NCBI RefSeq assembly: GCF_018333235.1 | Contig: NZ_BORP01000001.1 | Span: 992,001-1,056,000 of the forward strand | Source of the DNA: Ornithinibacillus bavariensis | GTDB lineage: Bacteria; Bacillota; Bacilli; Bacillales; Amphibacillaceae | DNA: 64,000 bases | Reading direction: 5' to 3' | Shown here: positions 46,168 to 54,654 of the stretch, piece by piece | Numbering within the stretch: the stretch's first letter is position 1 | How the letters are laid out: every line of letters begins with the position of its first letter | The notes under the pieces: generated by a model | The model's database searches: none | Told to the model about the DNA's origin: nothing | Seen by the model: the letters and a program-made list of their open reading frames with translations, nothing else | Program-made: the position numbers and the translations under genes

Positions 46168-46521
46168 TTATTTCTTCTTATCCATAAACATACCGTCTAT
46201 GGTATGAATATTTTCATATGGATTAATATATTTACGATTAGATTGCTTTTGTTTTTTTACTTGCTTCATTTCATCTTTTATTTCTGCAAAAATAGCTTCC
46301 ATTTTTCTTTCAATTACTTGATTAATAGGTAATAGTTTTCTCCCGAGCTCCAGTTCTTCTTTTGTAAATGGTTCAGAAGCGTGCTCCATATATGTACCTC
46401 TTTCAAGCAATAGAGTGTTTATTTGATCAATAACCTCTTGTCGCATATTGGCAGAGATGTCACCTTCAAGTATCCTCTGTATTTTTATTGTAATATCATA
46501 AATTGGTTGAACTCGATTCAT
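46168..46521 (-). CDS. fliT: flagellar chaperone FliT
   Basis: 117 residues from ATG 46521 (MNRVQPIYDITIKIQRIL); the ATG overlaps the fliS stop (TAATG), so translation is coupled. Helical throughout, with RQEVIDQINTLLLERGTYME, ELELGRKLLPINQVIERKME and a basic C-terminus (KQVKKQKQSNRKYINPYE). FliT binds the filament cap protein FliD before export. Place and size match the B. subtilis gene; sequence in this family drifts quickly. Confidence 0.85.
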   Translation of the reverse strand: MNRVQPIYDITIKIQRILEGDISANMRQEVIDQINTLLLERGTYMEHASEPFTKEELELGRKLLPINQVIERKMEAIFAEIKDEMKQVKKQKQSNRKYINPYENIHTIDGMFMDKKK

Positions 46522-46922
46522 TATACATGCTCGCCTTGTGTATATTGCATTTGTCTCGTCTTTTGAATAACCTGTTTCCAAGTATCCCTGAATTCTACAA
46601 CAAAGCCTTGAATCTCTTCTAAAATCGCGACATCATTCTTGATATTTGCTTCCATTAGACGGCGGTACATATAATCGTATAAAGGCAAGATTTGCTGTGA
46701 AATATCTACCTCTTGGTCTAGCGTAAGCATTAATTCTTGGATAATTGCTTGTGCCTTTTGGATATTGGTATTTTTTGCTTCCATATTTTTGTCTTGTATA
46801 TCCTTCTGAGCATGCTTGATAAATTTTAAACAGCCGTTATAAAGCATAAGGGTCAATTCCCCGCCAGTTGCAGTATTAACTGCATTATTCTGGTATGCCT
46901 GAAATGGTTTATTAATAGCCAT
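46521..46922 (-). CDS. fliS: flagellin chaperone FliS
   Basis: 133 residues from ATG 46922 (MAINKPFQAYQNNAVNTATG) after AAAGGAGTTTTACC. The FliS pattern YQNNAVNTATGGELTLMLYNGCLKFI is clear, followed by three helices (AQAIIQELMLTLDQEVDIS, LPLYDYMYRRLMEANIKND). It keeps flagellin unfolded for export. It is kept although the flagellin gene hag is not in this cluster. Confidence 0.96.
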   Translation of the reverse strand: MAINKPFQAYQNNAVNTATGGELTLMLYNGCLKFIKHAQKDIQDKNMEAKNTNIQKAQAIIQELMLTLDQEVDISQQILPLYDYMYRRLMEANIKNDVAILEEIQGFVVEFRDTWKQVIQKTRQMQYTQGEHV

Positions 46923-46952
46923 TTGGTAAAACTCCTTTATCATTTATTGGAT

Positions 46953-48494
46953 TTACATTCCACCGCCAAATTGGGAAAGTAACTGAGACGATTGATTGTT
47001 TAAACGCGCAATAGCTTGTTCCATTGCACTGAATTGTCTCCAATATCGACTCTCAATCCGTAATAAACGATCCTCAAAATCAGATATTCTAGTATTAAGA
47101 TCCTTGATACTCTTTCCTAAGGTATAATTTTCAAGTGTACTCGTAGTTTTACCGGCACGTTCTTCGATTTTTTTCATTGTTGATTCGATGGAATCTTCTA
47201 ATCGATTAATTAATCCACGGCTCTTATCATTTTTATCTTCCGTATTATTAGAGAATAACTTATAAACTCCCTCAGGGTCATTTCTTAAAGCTTCTTTCAG
47301 TTTCTCCTCGTCAATTACAAGCTTTCCACCATTCATATAATCGGCTGATGTTTTTATACCTACTTGCGTAATCGAAGTGATTTCCCCACCTGTTTCAATC
47401 TTGGAGAACCATGATTGTCGCATATCAAAGAGACCAGAAGATAAAATTGAATCACCACGTAGAATTCCACTTTTTGCTTTTTCTTCCCATAGCTGGATTT
47501 CCCTATCTTCCATTCCCTTTTTCTGAAGATCTGTTAATGGCTTATAGTCACGATATCTTTCTTCTGTTTGTGTCTTATTGATCATTTCAACTATTTCGTT
47601 ATATTTGTCAACAAAATTCTTGATGGCGTCAAATGCGGCATCGACATCATTGCTGACTGTTAAATTCACGTTTTGACCGTTGGTAACATTTTTAAATTCA
47701 AACGTTATTTCTCCTAATTTATAGCTATTAGATTTTGAAGTAAGGGTGAGACCATTATAAACAAACTCAGCGTCTTCTCCACCCTTCTCCTGGTCAACTT
47801 TAAGCCCTAATACATCTGTAAAAAAGCTATTAGAAGTACTATCAAATCCGATTTCAGCCCCACCAAATTCTGTAGTAGTATTATTGTTTCCCGTTTTGGT
47901 AGATTCTAAAATAATTCGACCTGAAGTATTATCATATAAAGCTCTTACATCACCATCGGCAGAAATTTTCTTTAACACATTATTTAACGAATCGCCCTCA
48001 GCAATTGAAAATTTATGTGTTTGCTTTTCTCCCTTTTCATTCCATGTATAAAATTCGTAATCTCCAGGAGCAAAAGCATCACCATTCACGAGATTAGCTT
48101 TCTGCTCACTTAATGGCTTACTCGGATCAAACGTTTCCCCAGGCTTAACGATACTGCTTTCACTAGAATTGATTGCTGCTGTAGCTAGCTTGTTTACCTG
48201 AATACTGTAAGTCCCATTAGAAGCACTAGAATTAGCCGTAGCTGTAACTGCATTCTCCATAGAAGAGCTAACAAATTTTGGCTTATATGTACTACTCATT
48301 TTCATGTTTAAAAACATATTCGTATCCATGTCATACATTTTTTGATAGATTTCTCTAAATCCATCACGTTGCCACTCTAAAAGGGTACGACTCTGCTGCA
48401 TTCGGTCAAGAGGCAGTCTTTCTGCTGACATTAATTTTTCTATTAACTCATCTGTATTTATACCGGACGCTAATCCACCTACACGCATTACCAA
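46953..48494 (-). CDS. fliD: flagellar filament cap protein FliD
   Basis: 513 residues. TTG 48494 lies seven bases after GAGGTG and gives MVMRVGGLASGINTDELIEK, which fits the family opening MV.R..GLASG; the ATG at 48488 is too far from the site. N-terminal helix LMSAERLPLDRMQQSRTLLE, central variable domains with GDGDVRALYD-type SADGDVRALYDNTSG, and the C-terminal coiled coil (LNTRISDFEDRLLRIESRYW, FSAMEQAIARLNNQSSQLLS). It caps the filament and folds flagellin subunits. Followed by fliS-fliT. Confidence 0.95.
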   Translation of the reverse strand: MVMRVGGLASGINTDELIEKLMSAERLPLDRMQQSRTLLEWQRDGFREIYQKMYDMDTNMFLNMKMSSTYKPKFVSSSMENAVTATANSSASNGTYSIQVNKLATAAINSSESSIVKPGETFDPSKPLSEQKANLVNGDAFAPGDYEFYTWNEKGEKQTHKFSIAEGDSLNNVLKKISADGDVRALYDNTSGRIILESTKTGNNNTTTEFGGAEIGFDSTSNSFFTDVLGLKVDQEKGGEDAEFVYNGLTLTSKSNSYKLGEITFEFKNVTNGQNVNLTVSNDVDAAFDAIKNFVDKYNEIVEMINKTQTEERYRDYKPLTDLQKKGMEDREIQLWEEKAKSGILRGDSILSSGLFDMRQSWFSKIETGGEITSITQVGIKTSADYMNGGKLVIDEEKLKEALRNDPEGVYKLFSNNTEDKNDKSRGLINRLEDSIESTMKKIEERAGKTTSTLENYTLGKSIKDLNTRISDFEDRLLRIESRYWRQFSAMEQAIARLNNQSSQLLSQFGGGM

Positions 48495-48508
48495 TTTAAC
48501 TCACCTCT

Positions 48509-48862
48509 TTAAATCTTTTTATCAATCAAAAAACCCATATAGTCTGCCATAGCCGCATACATATCCAACATTTTCTTAGGAGGTATTTCTTTAATTACCT
48601 CATTTGTAATTGGATTCACTATCGCAACATAATACTCATGAAGCTCCTCATGAAATTGGAATTTTAGATTTGTTTCTAATGGTTCAATAAAGTCATTCAT
48701 TTTTTTTATGGCCGTTTCCACCTTTGAAACGGTTACTTCTTTAGTATTACCTTCTTGTATTTGGTATGAATCTTGCACAACAGTTCTATTCTCTGTTAGT
48801 AATCTATCGCTGTTGCTGTTTTGCAAGGTCTCTATTCCAACTGAAAACGAATCAACTCGCAT
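48509..48862 (-). CDS. flaG: flagellar protein FlaG
   Basis: 117 residues from ATG 48862 (MRVDSFSVGIETLQNS) six bases after AAGGGGTG; the GTG at 48871 overlaps that site. The conserved C-terminal FlaG domain reads LKFQFHEELHEYYVAIVNP, TNEVIKEIPPKKMLDMYAAM. It affects filament length or number. It directly follows csrA, and a textbook sigma-D promoter lies in the 77-base gap where hag stands in B. subtilis. Confidence 0.9.
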   Translation of the reverse strand: MRVDSFSVGIETLQNSNSDRLLTENRTVVQDSYQIQEGNTKEVTVSKVETAIKKMNDFIEPLETNLKFQFHEELHEYYVAIVNPITNEVIKEIPPKKMLDMYAAMADYMGFLIDKKI

Positions 48863-48893
48863 CCAATTCACCCCTTACAAACATTTTTTTTTA

Positions 48894-48920
48894 TTATCGG
48901 CATAAAAACCAAAAAGTTTA
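48894..48920 (-). promoter_or_regulatory. sigma-D promoter upstream of flaG
   Basis: Minus strand TAAA (48917-48920), 15-base spacer, GCCGATAA (48894-48901) against TAAA-N14-16-GCCGATAT; all but the last base match. It should drive flaG-fliD-fliS-fliT under FlgM/sigma-D control. Confidence 0.9.
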
Positions 48921-48939
48921 GTGATAGATATGGTCTACT

Positions 48940-49161
48940 CTATCCATTTTTCTTTAGTATTTTTAATAAATCGAAAGGCATATTTGCCGCTTCATTATTT
49001 TGATTTTGAATATCTTGATAAATTTCCTTACGATAAATCTCTACTGACTTTGGGGCATTAATTCCAAGTTTAATTTGATCTCCTTCTATTGCCAGCACTT
49101 TTATTTCTATTTCATCCCCTACTTGGATTGCTTCATCAAGTTTACGTGTAAGTACTAGCAT
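48940..49161 (-). CDS. csrA: carbon storage regulator CsrA
   Basis: 73 residues from ATG 49161 ([20 protein letters not shown]); the fliW stop TAG is two bases upstream. Typical CsrA core with [33 protein letters not shown]-binding dimer that blocks hag mRNA translation in B. subtilis and is held off by FliW. fliW-csrA coupling is kept, while hag is not next to it here. Confidence 0.96.
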   Translation of the reverse strand: MLVLTRKLDEAIQVGDEIEIKVLAIEGDQIKLGINAPKSVEIYRKEIYQDIQNQNNEAANMPFDLLKILKKNG

Positions 49162-49163
49162 CA

Positions 49164-49604
49164 CTATACCCCTTTCCCAACAGTAGGTTTAATCGAAGCC
49201 TTACTTGGATATACATCCGTGTTAAGTATATATTGTTTACCAAGCATTTTCTTTTGATTAATGACTAGAGGTGCTTTTAAATTGATTGTACTTGTCTCAA
49301 ATGGATCCTTCAGTGTAACAATACTTACTATTAAAACATCGTTCACACTTTTAATTTGTAGTGACTCTAATGTCCCCTCATCTAGTTCAAAAGAATAGTC
49401 CTGATAAAAATGGTATGGATTTGTTACAACGAAAGCTAATGGAACTGTATTTACTGATTGTAAAAACTGAAAGACTGGATTTCCTGGTATATCTAACAGC
49501 ACAAATTCGGACTGTTCCAAAAATCCAGGTATTCCTCCTGGAAAGTGAATAATCATTTCATCATCAATTGTAACTTCACCTAAGTATTTCGTTTGTATGT
49601 TCAT
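49164..49604 (-). CDS. fliW: flagellar assembly factor FliW
   Basis: 146 residues from ATG 49604 ([21 protein letters not shown]) after TTAGGGTGAC. Family marks: [42 protein letters not shown] and the closing [17 protein letters not shown]. It binds either flagellin or CsrA, and so links flagellin level to hag translation. Overlap or near contact with csrA shows one transcript. Confidence 0.95.
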   Translation of the reverse strand: MNIQTKYLGEVTIDDEMIIHFPGGIPGFLEQSEFVLLDIPGNPVFQFLQSVNTVPLAFVVTNPYHFYQDYSFELDEGTLESLQIKSVNDVLIVSIVTLKDPFETSTINLKAPLVINQKKMLGKQYILNTDVYPSKASIKPTVGKGV

Positions 49605-49625
49605 ATCTGTCACCCTAACATATAA

Positions 49626-50198
49626 TTATTTTTCTTCCGGAAACAGATTAATAAAGTCTATCTCTAAGCTCTGATATTGTGCCATAGATATATCAACAGA
49701 ACCTGGGACATAAGTGACTTCCGGTTTGTTTGATTGAGCATGAATAATCGGCTTTTTAGGTTGTATATCTATCTCAACATTAGATGGTTGATAATGAGTT
49801 TTTACTGAAAACGGAGATGGTACAAACTTAATTCCTAATTCCCGCATCGGCTCATATGCATTTTGGAACGACTGACTTATTAAAGGTTTACCCTTGTTTT
49901 CAATTTTCATAAGTTCCGTACCTTGGGAAGACCTTCTCCCTATTCCCTCTAAAACAGCCTGTTTTCCATCCTGGGCATATTTTTCATTTAACCGTTCCAC
50001 AGATAGTAAATTCATTTCTTCCCATGCCTGTGTTTGATCAATGGTTAATTTCGCTGGGATAGTCCTCATCGAAATTTCTGCATGTGGCTGCTGAATGGAT
50101 AAATCTGCTTTTGGTTGTCTAATCGCTTGTCTGGCTGGTTGAGAAACCATATAGATTTTTGCCATTTGAGATTGCATTCGAATTTGAGGTAGCTCCAT
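49626..50198 (-). CDS. yviE: YviE-like protein (DUF6470)
   Basis: 190 residues, ATG 50198 after ATAGGGGGATTGGG. Begins MELPQIRMQSQMAKIYM and repeats short strands with alternating I/S and Q/P (ADLSIQQPHAEISMRTIPAKL), later VEIDIQPKKPIIHAQ and PGSVDISMAQYQSLEIDFI. No enzyme motif or signal. Position between flgL and fliW as in B. subtilis; function unknown, presumably flagellar. Confidence 0.88.
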   Translation of the reverse strand: MELPQIRMQSQMAKIYMVSQPARQAIRQPKADLSIQQPHAEISMRTIPAKLTIDQTQAWEEMNLLSVERLNEKYAQDGKQAVLEGIGRRSSQGTELMKIENKGKPLISQSFQNAYEPMRELGIKFVPSPFSVKTHYQPSNVEIDIQPKKPIIHAQSNKPEVTYVPGSVDISMAQYQSLEIDFINLFPEEK

Positions 50199-50252
50199 CC
50201 CAATCCCCCTATAAAGAAAAATCCCTGAACCCTAATTCGGGCCAGGGTCAAA

Positions 50253-51131
50253 TTAACGTAGAAAATCTAATAATGTTGGCTGAATAATTCGTGATCCAGC
50301 TGATAATGCTGCACGATGGATACTTTCTTGGGTAATCAATTGTGTAATTACCTTTTCATAATCGATGTCTTCATTTTTAGACATCATATCTGTAGCAGAA
50401 ATCTCCTGTGAATCTAAACGGTTTTCTATTAAGTCTAGACGATTCATTCTTGCACCAAGATCCGCACGAGCGTTTAGGACATTATTAATATTCCCATCGA
50501 TTGCATCGATACTTGCTTGAATAGCACTTTGATCGTCAGAATCTAAAGCACCAAGTAGATCATCGATATTGTTAAAAAGATTACTACTAGGTCCAAAAAT
50601 ATTTTCTGCATTGACATTTGCCTGAATTTGTATTCCTGAAGAAACTTCAATATTCACAGGACTTTGATTGAAGCCTGTTATGTTATCTGGATCAGTAATT
50701 GGTGGTGTGTCTGTTTGTGTTCCATTAAATATATATCTATCATTTACCTTCGTGTTAGCGATATCAACTAAATGTTGTTTTAATTGCTCGATTTCTTCTT
50801 TTATATTTTTTCTTTCCGTTTCATCGTATGTGTCGTTACTTGCTTGAACTGTAAGCTCTCTAATACGTTGAAGCGCTTTAGTAGCTTGGTCAAGTGCATC
50901 ATCTGTATTATCCATCCAATTATGCACTTCACTTGTATTACGCTTATATTGTTCTACTTGTAATACCTGGCTTCGATAATCCATCCCTTTAACTGCAACT
51001 ACTGGGTCATCTGATGGACGGTTAATTTTTTTGCCTGTTGTAAGCTGGTCCATATATGTACCTAGGTTTTTGTAGCTATTCGATAGATTAGTTAGCATGC
51101 TATTTGATAACATAGACTGTGTTACACGCAT
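50253..51131 (-). CDS. flgL: flagellar hook-associated protein 3 FlgL
   Basis: 292 residues, ATG 51131 after GGTAGGATGTAG. Flagellin-like ends: MRVTQSMLSNSMLTNLSNSY, TGKKINRPSDDPVVAVKGMDYR at the N-terminus, and the C-terminal helix VITQLITQESIHRAALSAGSR. It joins hook and filament together with FlgK. Eight bases behind flgK. Confidence 0.95.
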   Translation of the reverse strand: MRVTQSMLSNSMLTNLSNSYKNLGTYMDQLTTGKKINRPSDDPVVAVKGMDYRSQVLQVEQYKRNTSEVHNWMDNTDDALDQATKALQRIRELTVQASNDTYDETERKNIKEEIEQLKQHLVDIANTKVNDRYIFNGTQTDTPPITDPDNITGFNQSPVNIEVSSGIQIQANVNAENIFGPSSNLFNNIDDLLGALDSDDQSAIQASIDAIDGNINNVLNARADLGARMNRLDLIENRLDSQEISATDMMSKNEDIDYEKVITQLITQESIHRAALSAGSRIIQPTLLDFLR

Positions 51132-51138
51132 CTACATC

Positions 51139-52614
51139 CTACCTCCCAACAATTCCCATACTGTTAATAATTTTATCAAGAATCTCATCCATTGCAGTCA
51201 TGCTTCTTGCAGCCGCATTATATGCATGTTGAAATCTAATCATGTTCGTCATCTCTTCATCTAGTGAAACAGAGCTAACTGACATACGCTGTACCTCAAC
51301 CTGTGACTTTAATACTTCAGTATTTGCAGCCATTCGATTTGCTTCTTGTGCGGCGACTCCAAGCCTTCCAATTAATCCCTCGAAAAAGTCTTTAATGGAA
51401 GTGTTATCGAGACCGCCTAGTTTATTTTCAAATACATTAGCTAAATTCAATGCATTTTTACCATTACCTTTTGCATTTGCATCATCACTAGCGGCAATTA
51501 AATTTGGATTATCAACTATAGCTGAAGAGACCACCATATTACCTTGACTATCAAATTCAAAAAATGCTTGACCTGGATCTCCATTGAAATCAAAGCCTAA
51601 TGTATGAACTCTATTAAATTCGTCTACAAATTCTCTTGCCAGTTTATTCATATCTTCTTGTACATTTGCAAAAGAAACTTCCTGATTTCCATAGACTTTT
51701 AATAAAGAACTTAATGAACCATTAGTAGAAGATGCTACAAAGTTTTCATTATAATTACCAGCTACACCAATTTTAATCTGGTTCACATCTGTAGCAGTAT
51801 CATCTAAATAAAACTGTTTATAACTAGGGTCATCTAATGGACTTACCAAATCTACAGTTGTTCCATCATCATTCACTAATGTAATCTTAGCTAGTCCACC
51901 AGCAATATCTAGTGAACTCTCAGCACTTTTTACTCGTTCTACCTTTATATTTACAATCCCTGAAAGTTTATCAATCAACATATCACGCTCATCGTACAAA
52001 TCATTAGGAAGTAAACCATGAGGTTCCACTCTTTTAATTTGTTCATTCAAGTCATTAATGCGCCTTAAAATTGAGTTTGCATCGTCAATGGTTACATCGA
52101 TTTGCTTTCGAGTATCTGATTGCATCTTTTCAAGATTATTTCTTATATAATTGAATGTATCTGCTACAGCTTGCCCCCGCTGAACAACTACTGATCTAGT
52201 TGCACTACTATCTGGGTTTACTCCTAAATCTTGAAGTGATTGCCAAAGCTTATCCATCGTATTGGCTAATCCACTATTAGATGGTTCATTAAGTAAACTT
52301 TCCATACGATAAAGGGAATCAGCCATGGTTTGCCAGTAGCCATTCTTACTATTTTCCGCGCGAAATTGTAAATCTAGAAAACTATCACGAATACGTTCCA
52401 CTGTTCCAGCCTGAACACCTTGACCAATTTGTCCGGGTATTTGTGGACGATTACGTGATCCCGCAGGGTATGCTGGTAAAGTTTCAAAATTAACACGCTG
52501 TCTAGTATACCCTTCCGTATTTGCATTTGAAATATTATGACCAGTTGTATATAGTGCAGATTGTTGGGCAAATAGCGCTTGCTTCGCCATTTCTAAACCA
52601 TGGAATGTACTCAT
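51139..52614 (-). CDS. flgK: flagellar hook-associated protein 1 FlgK
   Basis: 491 residues, ATG 52614 after GAAGGAGATAATC. N-terminal rod/hook motif LYTTGHNISNANTEGYTRQR, GQIGQGVQAGTVERIRDSFL, FRAENSKNGYWQT; C-terminal SSVSLDEEMTNMIRFQHAYN and the final AARSMTAMDEILDKIINSMG. Structural junction of hook and filament. In the run flgM-flgN-flgK-flgL-yviE-fliW-csrA. Confidence 0.96.
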   Translation of the reverse strand: MSTFHGLEMAKQALFAQQSALYTTGHNISNANTEGYTRQRVNFETLPAYPAGSRNRPQIPGQIGQGVQAGTVERIRDSFLDLQFRAENSKNGYWQTMADSLYRMESLLNEPSNSGLANTMDKLWQSLQDLGVNPDSSATRSVVVQRGQAVADTFNYIRNNLEKMQSDTRKQIDVTIDDANSILRRINDLNEQIKRVEPHGLLPNDLYDERDMLIDKLSGIVNIKVERVKSAESSLDIAGGLAKITLVNDDGTTVDLVSPLDDPSYKQFYLDDTATDVNQIKIGVAGNYNENFVASSTNGSLSSLLKVYGNQEVSFANVQEDMNKLAREFVDEFNRVHTLGFDFNGDPGQAFFEFDSQGNMVVSSAIVDNPNLIAASDDANAKGNGKNALNLANVFENKLGGLDNTSIKDFFEGLIGRLGVAAQEANRMAANTEVLKSQVEVQRMSVSSVSLDEEMTNMIRFQHAYNAAARSMTAMDEILDKIINSMGIVGR

Positions 52615-52645
52615 TGATTATCTCCTTCTCAAAACGTCTTATCAT

Positions 52646-53140
52646 TTATGCCTTCGAATCGAAAAGAGAACGATTCGCTGATGATTTGTCCATATCTGTT
52701 TTATTACTGTAGTTAATATTTGCTAAGGACGGACTTAATAAATCAATAGAAAGCTGAACAAATTGCATGGATTGCTGAATTAATGCAACATTTAACTGTT
52801 CTTGTTGTTTTAAGTTGATGAGTGCCTCTGCTAAACGTACTGCACTTGCTTCAAGTGCTTGCTGTTCTCCCTCATCTTGTAAATGCTGTAACATAGTAGT
52901 AATAGTAGTATCATCTAGTGACAGCCCATTATCGATAAACCACTTTTCCACTTCTTTTTCCCGTGCTGCTTCTGCCTTTTCTAGTTGCTGAACAAGTTTA
53001 CGCTCTTTGACTAAATGTGACTGTAGTTTGTCAACTTCACCATTTTTTACTATCGTTGTTTTTTCCAATGAAAACTGGATTAATTGTTGATGAATTTCCA
53101 CCAACTGTTCTAGCTTATCTATAATCGAAATTACGGACAC
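52646..53140 (-). CDS. flgN: flagellar export chaperone FlgN (YvyG-like)
   Basis: About 164 residues from GTG 53140 (V-S-V-I-S-I-I-D-K-L), nine bases after AGGAGGAGG; the frame above it runs into flgM. FlgN pattern: IIDKLEQLVEIHQQLIQFS, KLQSHLVKERKLVQQLEKAE, then a helical C-terminus. It guards FlgK and FlgL before export. The C-terminal DKSSANRSLFDSKA is disordered. Downstream of flgM by 16 bases. Confidence 0.88.
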   Translation of the reverse strand: MSVISIIDKLEQLVEIHQQLIQFSLEKTTIVKNGEVDKLQSHLVKERKLVQQLEKAEAAREKEVEKWFIDNGLSLDDTTITTMLQHLQDEGEQQALEASAVRLAEALINLKQQEQLNVALIQQSMQFVQLSIDLLSPSLANINYSNKTDMDKSSANRSLFDSKA

Positions 53141-53156
53141 GAGTGCCGTCCTCCTC

Positions 53157-53420
53157 CTAATATCTTGACCAAAAATCAATCATTTTCTGTGCTGTTTTTT
53201 CGTAATTAATTTCATATTCACCAGTTTCAATACGGTTCTTAATTTCCTGTACATAAGCATCTCGCTTCGCATTGGATTTCGTATTCTCTTGTAGCTTTAA
53301 TGCCTGTGACGAGATTTCTAATTGGTCCTGCTGCTTTAGTGCTTTTTTATATTCCGCTTGTTTTTGAATTTGGTTTTTATATGGATTAAAATTTGCTTGA
53401 TTTGGACCATTAATTTTCAT
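53157..53420 (-). CDS. flgM: anti-sigma-D factor FlgM
   Basis: 87 residues, ATG 53420 after GAGGTGATCTC. MKINGPNQANFNPYKNQIQK, then LEISSQALKLQ and KRDAYVQEIKNRIETGEYEIN, the C-terminal helices that hold sigma-D. When hook assembly is complete it is exported or removed and late genes are switched on. First of the flgM-flgN-flgK-flgL run. Confidence 0.94.
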   Translation of the reverse strand: MKINGPNQANFNPYKNQIQKQAEYKKALKQQDQLEISSQALKLQENTKSNAKRDAYVQEIKNRIETGEYEINYEKTAQKMIDFWSRY

Positions 53421-53474
53421 GAGATCACCTCTATTTCAAACAAAAATTTCTATTCGTACATCGTTCTATAATTA

Positions 53475-53502
53475 ATATCGACAGGTTTTCACTTTTCTGT
53501 AG
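53475..53502 (-). promoter_or_regulatory. possible sigma-D promoter upstream of flgM
   Basis: Minus strand GTCGATAT at 53475-53482 matches seven of eight bases of the -10 consensus GCCGATAT. A good -35 TAAA at the right distance is not seen (CTAC at about 16 bases), so this stays tentative. Confidence 0.35.
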
Positions 53503-53505
53503 CAT

Positions 53506-53928
53506 TTATCTACGATGTTTATCAATTGCGTAATAAATTTCTTTTTTGGACTCAACCTCTTTATTTCGTGCGTTTACTTTTTCAATTTCCTTTAGCATAG
53601 TTAAATCCTGCTGAATTTCATTTGCACAGTTTCCACAAAGTTTACCAGTTACAATAGTAGATCCACATTTTTCACATGGATACCCTAATTTTGGGAACAT
53701 TGATGTACGCAGGCGGCGTTCCTTAATGAACTTTGTAATAAGCGTTTCCTCTACACCAGTTGCCTCAACCACTTCCATTAATGTGGCTTCTCTATTTTTC
53801 TGTTGCTTTAAAAAAGCATATACGATTTGAAAATCGGCTTCTTCCTTTTTATAACAATCTTGGCATACGTCTCGTAAATGTTTCACAAAAACCTTTCCAC
53901 ATCGTGAGCAATTTGCTAAATCCGCCAT
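53506..53928 (-). CDS. yvyF: YvyF family flagellar-operon protein
   Basis: 140 residues, ATG 53928 after AGAGGAGAAGCGAAA. Two zinc pairs: NCSRCGKVFVKHLRDVCQDC and CEKCGSTIVTGKLCGNC, separated by a helical region with a helix-turn-helix look (ATLMEVVEATGVEETLITKF). The family (TIGR03826) is always found next to flgM. It may be a regulator; in B. subtilis YvyF is not well characterised. Confidence 0.88.
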   Translation of the reverse strand: MADLANCSRCGKVFVKHLRDVCQDCYKKEEADFQIVYAFLKQQKNREATLMEVVEATGVEETLITKFIKERRLRTSMFPKLGYPCEKCGSTIVTGKLCGNCANEIQQDLTMLKEIEKVNARNKEVESKKEIYYAIDKHRR

Positions 53929-53971
53929 TTTCGCTTCTCCTCTTTAACAAATTAATTGATAACATGAATTC

Positions 53972-54652
53972 TTACCCTCGTACTAATGTATACGAAAACA
54001 CCCTTGGACAGCCATTCATTTGTAATAGCTTAGCTGCGTGGCGCAATGTTGTACCTGTTGTATATATATCATCGACAAGAATAGCATATTTGTTTAGATT
54101 TTGTTGGATAGAAAACGGATTCTTTGAAATTATCCGCTCTTGTCGTGTCTTTTTTGACTGTTTCTCCCCGTGAACTCTTGTTAAAATATCCACTTTAGGA
54201 ATTTGCAGGAAGTCAGCGAGCATTTCAGCCTGATTGAAACATCGCTCTTCTAATCTTTCTCTACTTAGAGGGATTGGGACTACTACCGCATTCTTAAGAT
54301 GACTAAATTTTTTTACAAACTCTTGTTTAAATGTCTCATTGAAGATGTTTCCTAGTTCGTAATCACCACGATATTTCCACTTGGCAATGATTTTTTTGAT
54401 ATGTTCATTATACTGGAAAATAGAATAATTAAATTCAAGTACATCATAACCCTGATAATACTTTTCCCATTTGGTACAATCCTCACATACTTCGATATTG
54501 GCTATTCTACTACATTTTCTACAACGTTTTCCATTAATTTTTTCAAGATTGCTTGCACATGTATCACATAGATTACGAGGTACAGATGGAATTAGTATAT
54601 TCAACCAATTTACATCTAAGATTATCGCTTCATGACACCAAAGACAATTCAT
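53972..54652 (-). CDS. comFC: competence protein ComFC
   Basis: 226 residues from ATG 54652 (MNCLWCHEAIILDVNW) after GAGGGGG, two bases behind the comFA stop. N-terminal zinc finger CLWC ... CDTC and CRKCSRIANIEVCEDC, then a phosphoribosyltransferase fold with VVVPIPLSRERLEERCFNQA and the PRPP loop ILVDDIYTTGTTLRHAA. Needed for DNA uptake in transformation. Directly follows comFA; comFB, which stands between them in B. subtilis, is absent. Confidence 0.95.
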   Translation of the reverse strand: MNCLWCHEAIILDVNWLNILIPSVPRNLCDTCASNLEKINGKRCRKCSRIANIEVCEDCTKWEKYYQGYDVLEFNYSIFQYNEHIKKIIAKWKYRGDYELGNIFNETFKQEFVKKFSHLKNAVVVPIPLSRERLEERCFNQAEMLADFLQIPKVDILTRVHGEKQSKKTRQERIISKNPFSIQQNLNKYAILVDDIYTTGTTLRHAAKLLQMNGCPRVFSYTLVRG

Positions 54653-54654
54653 AA

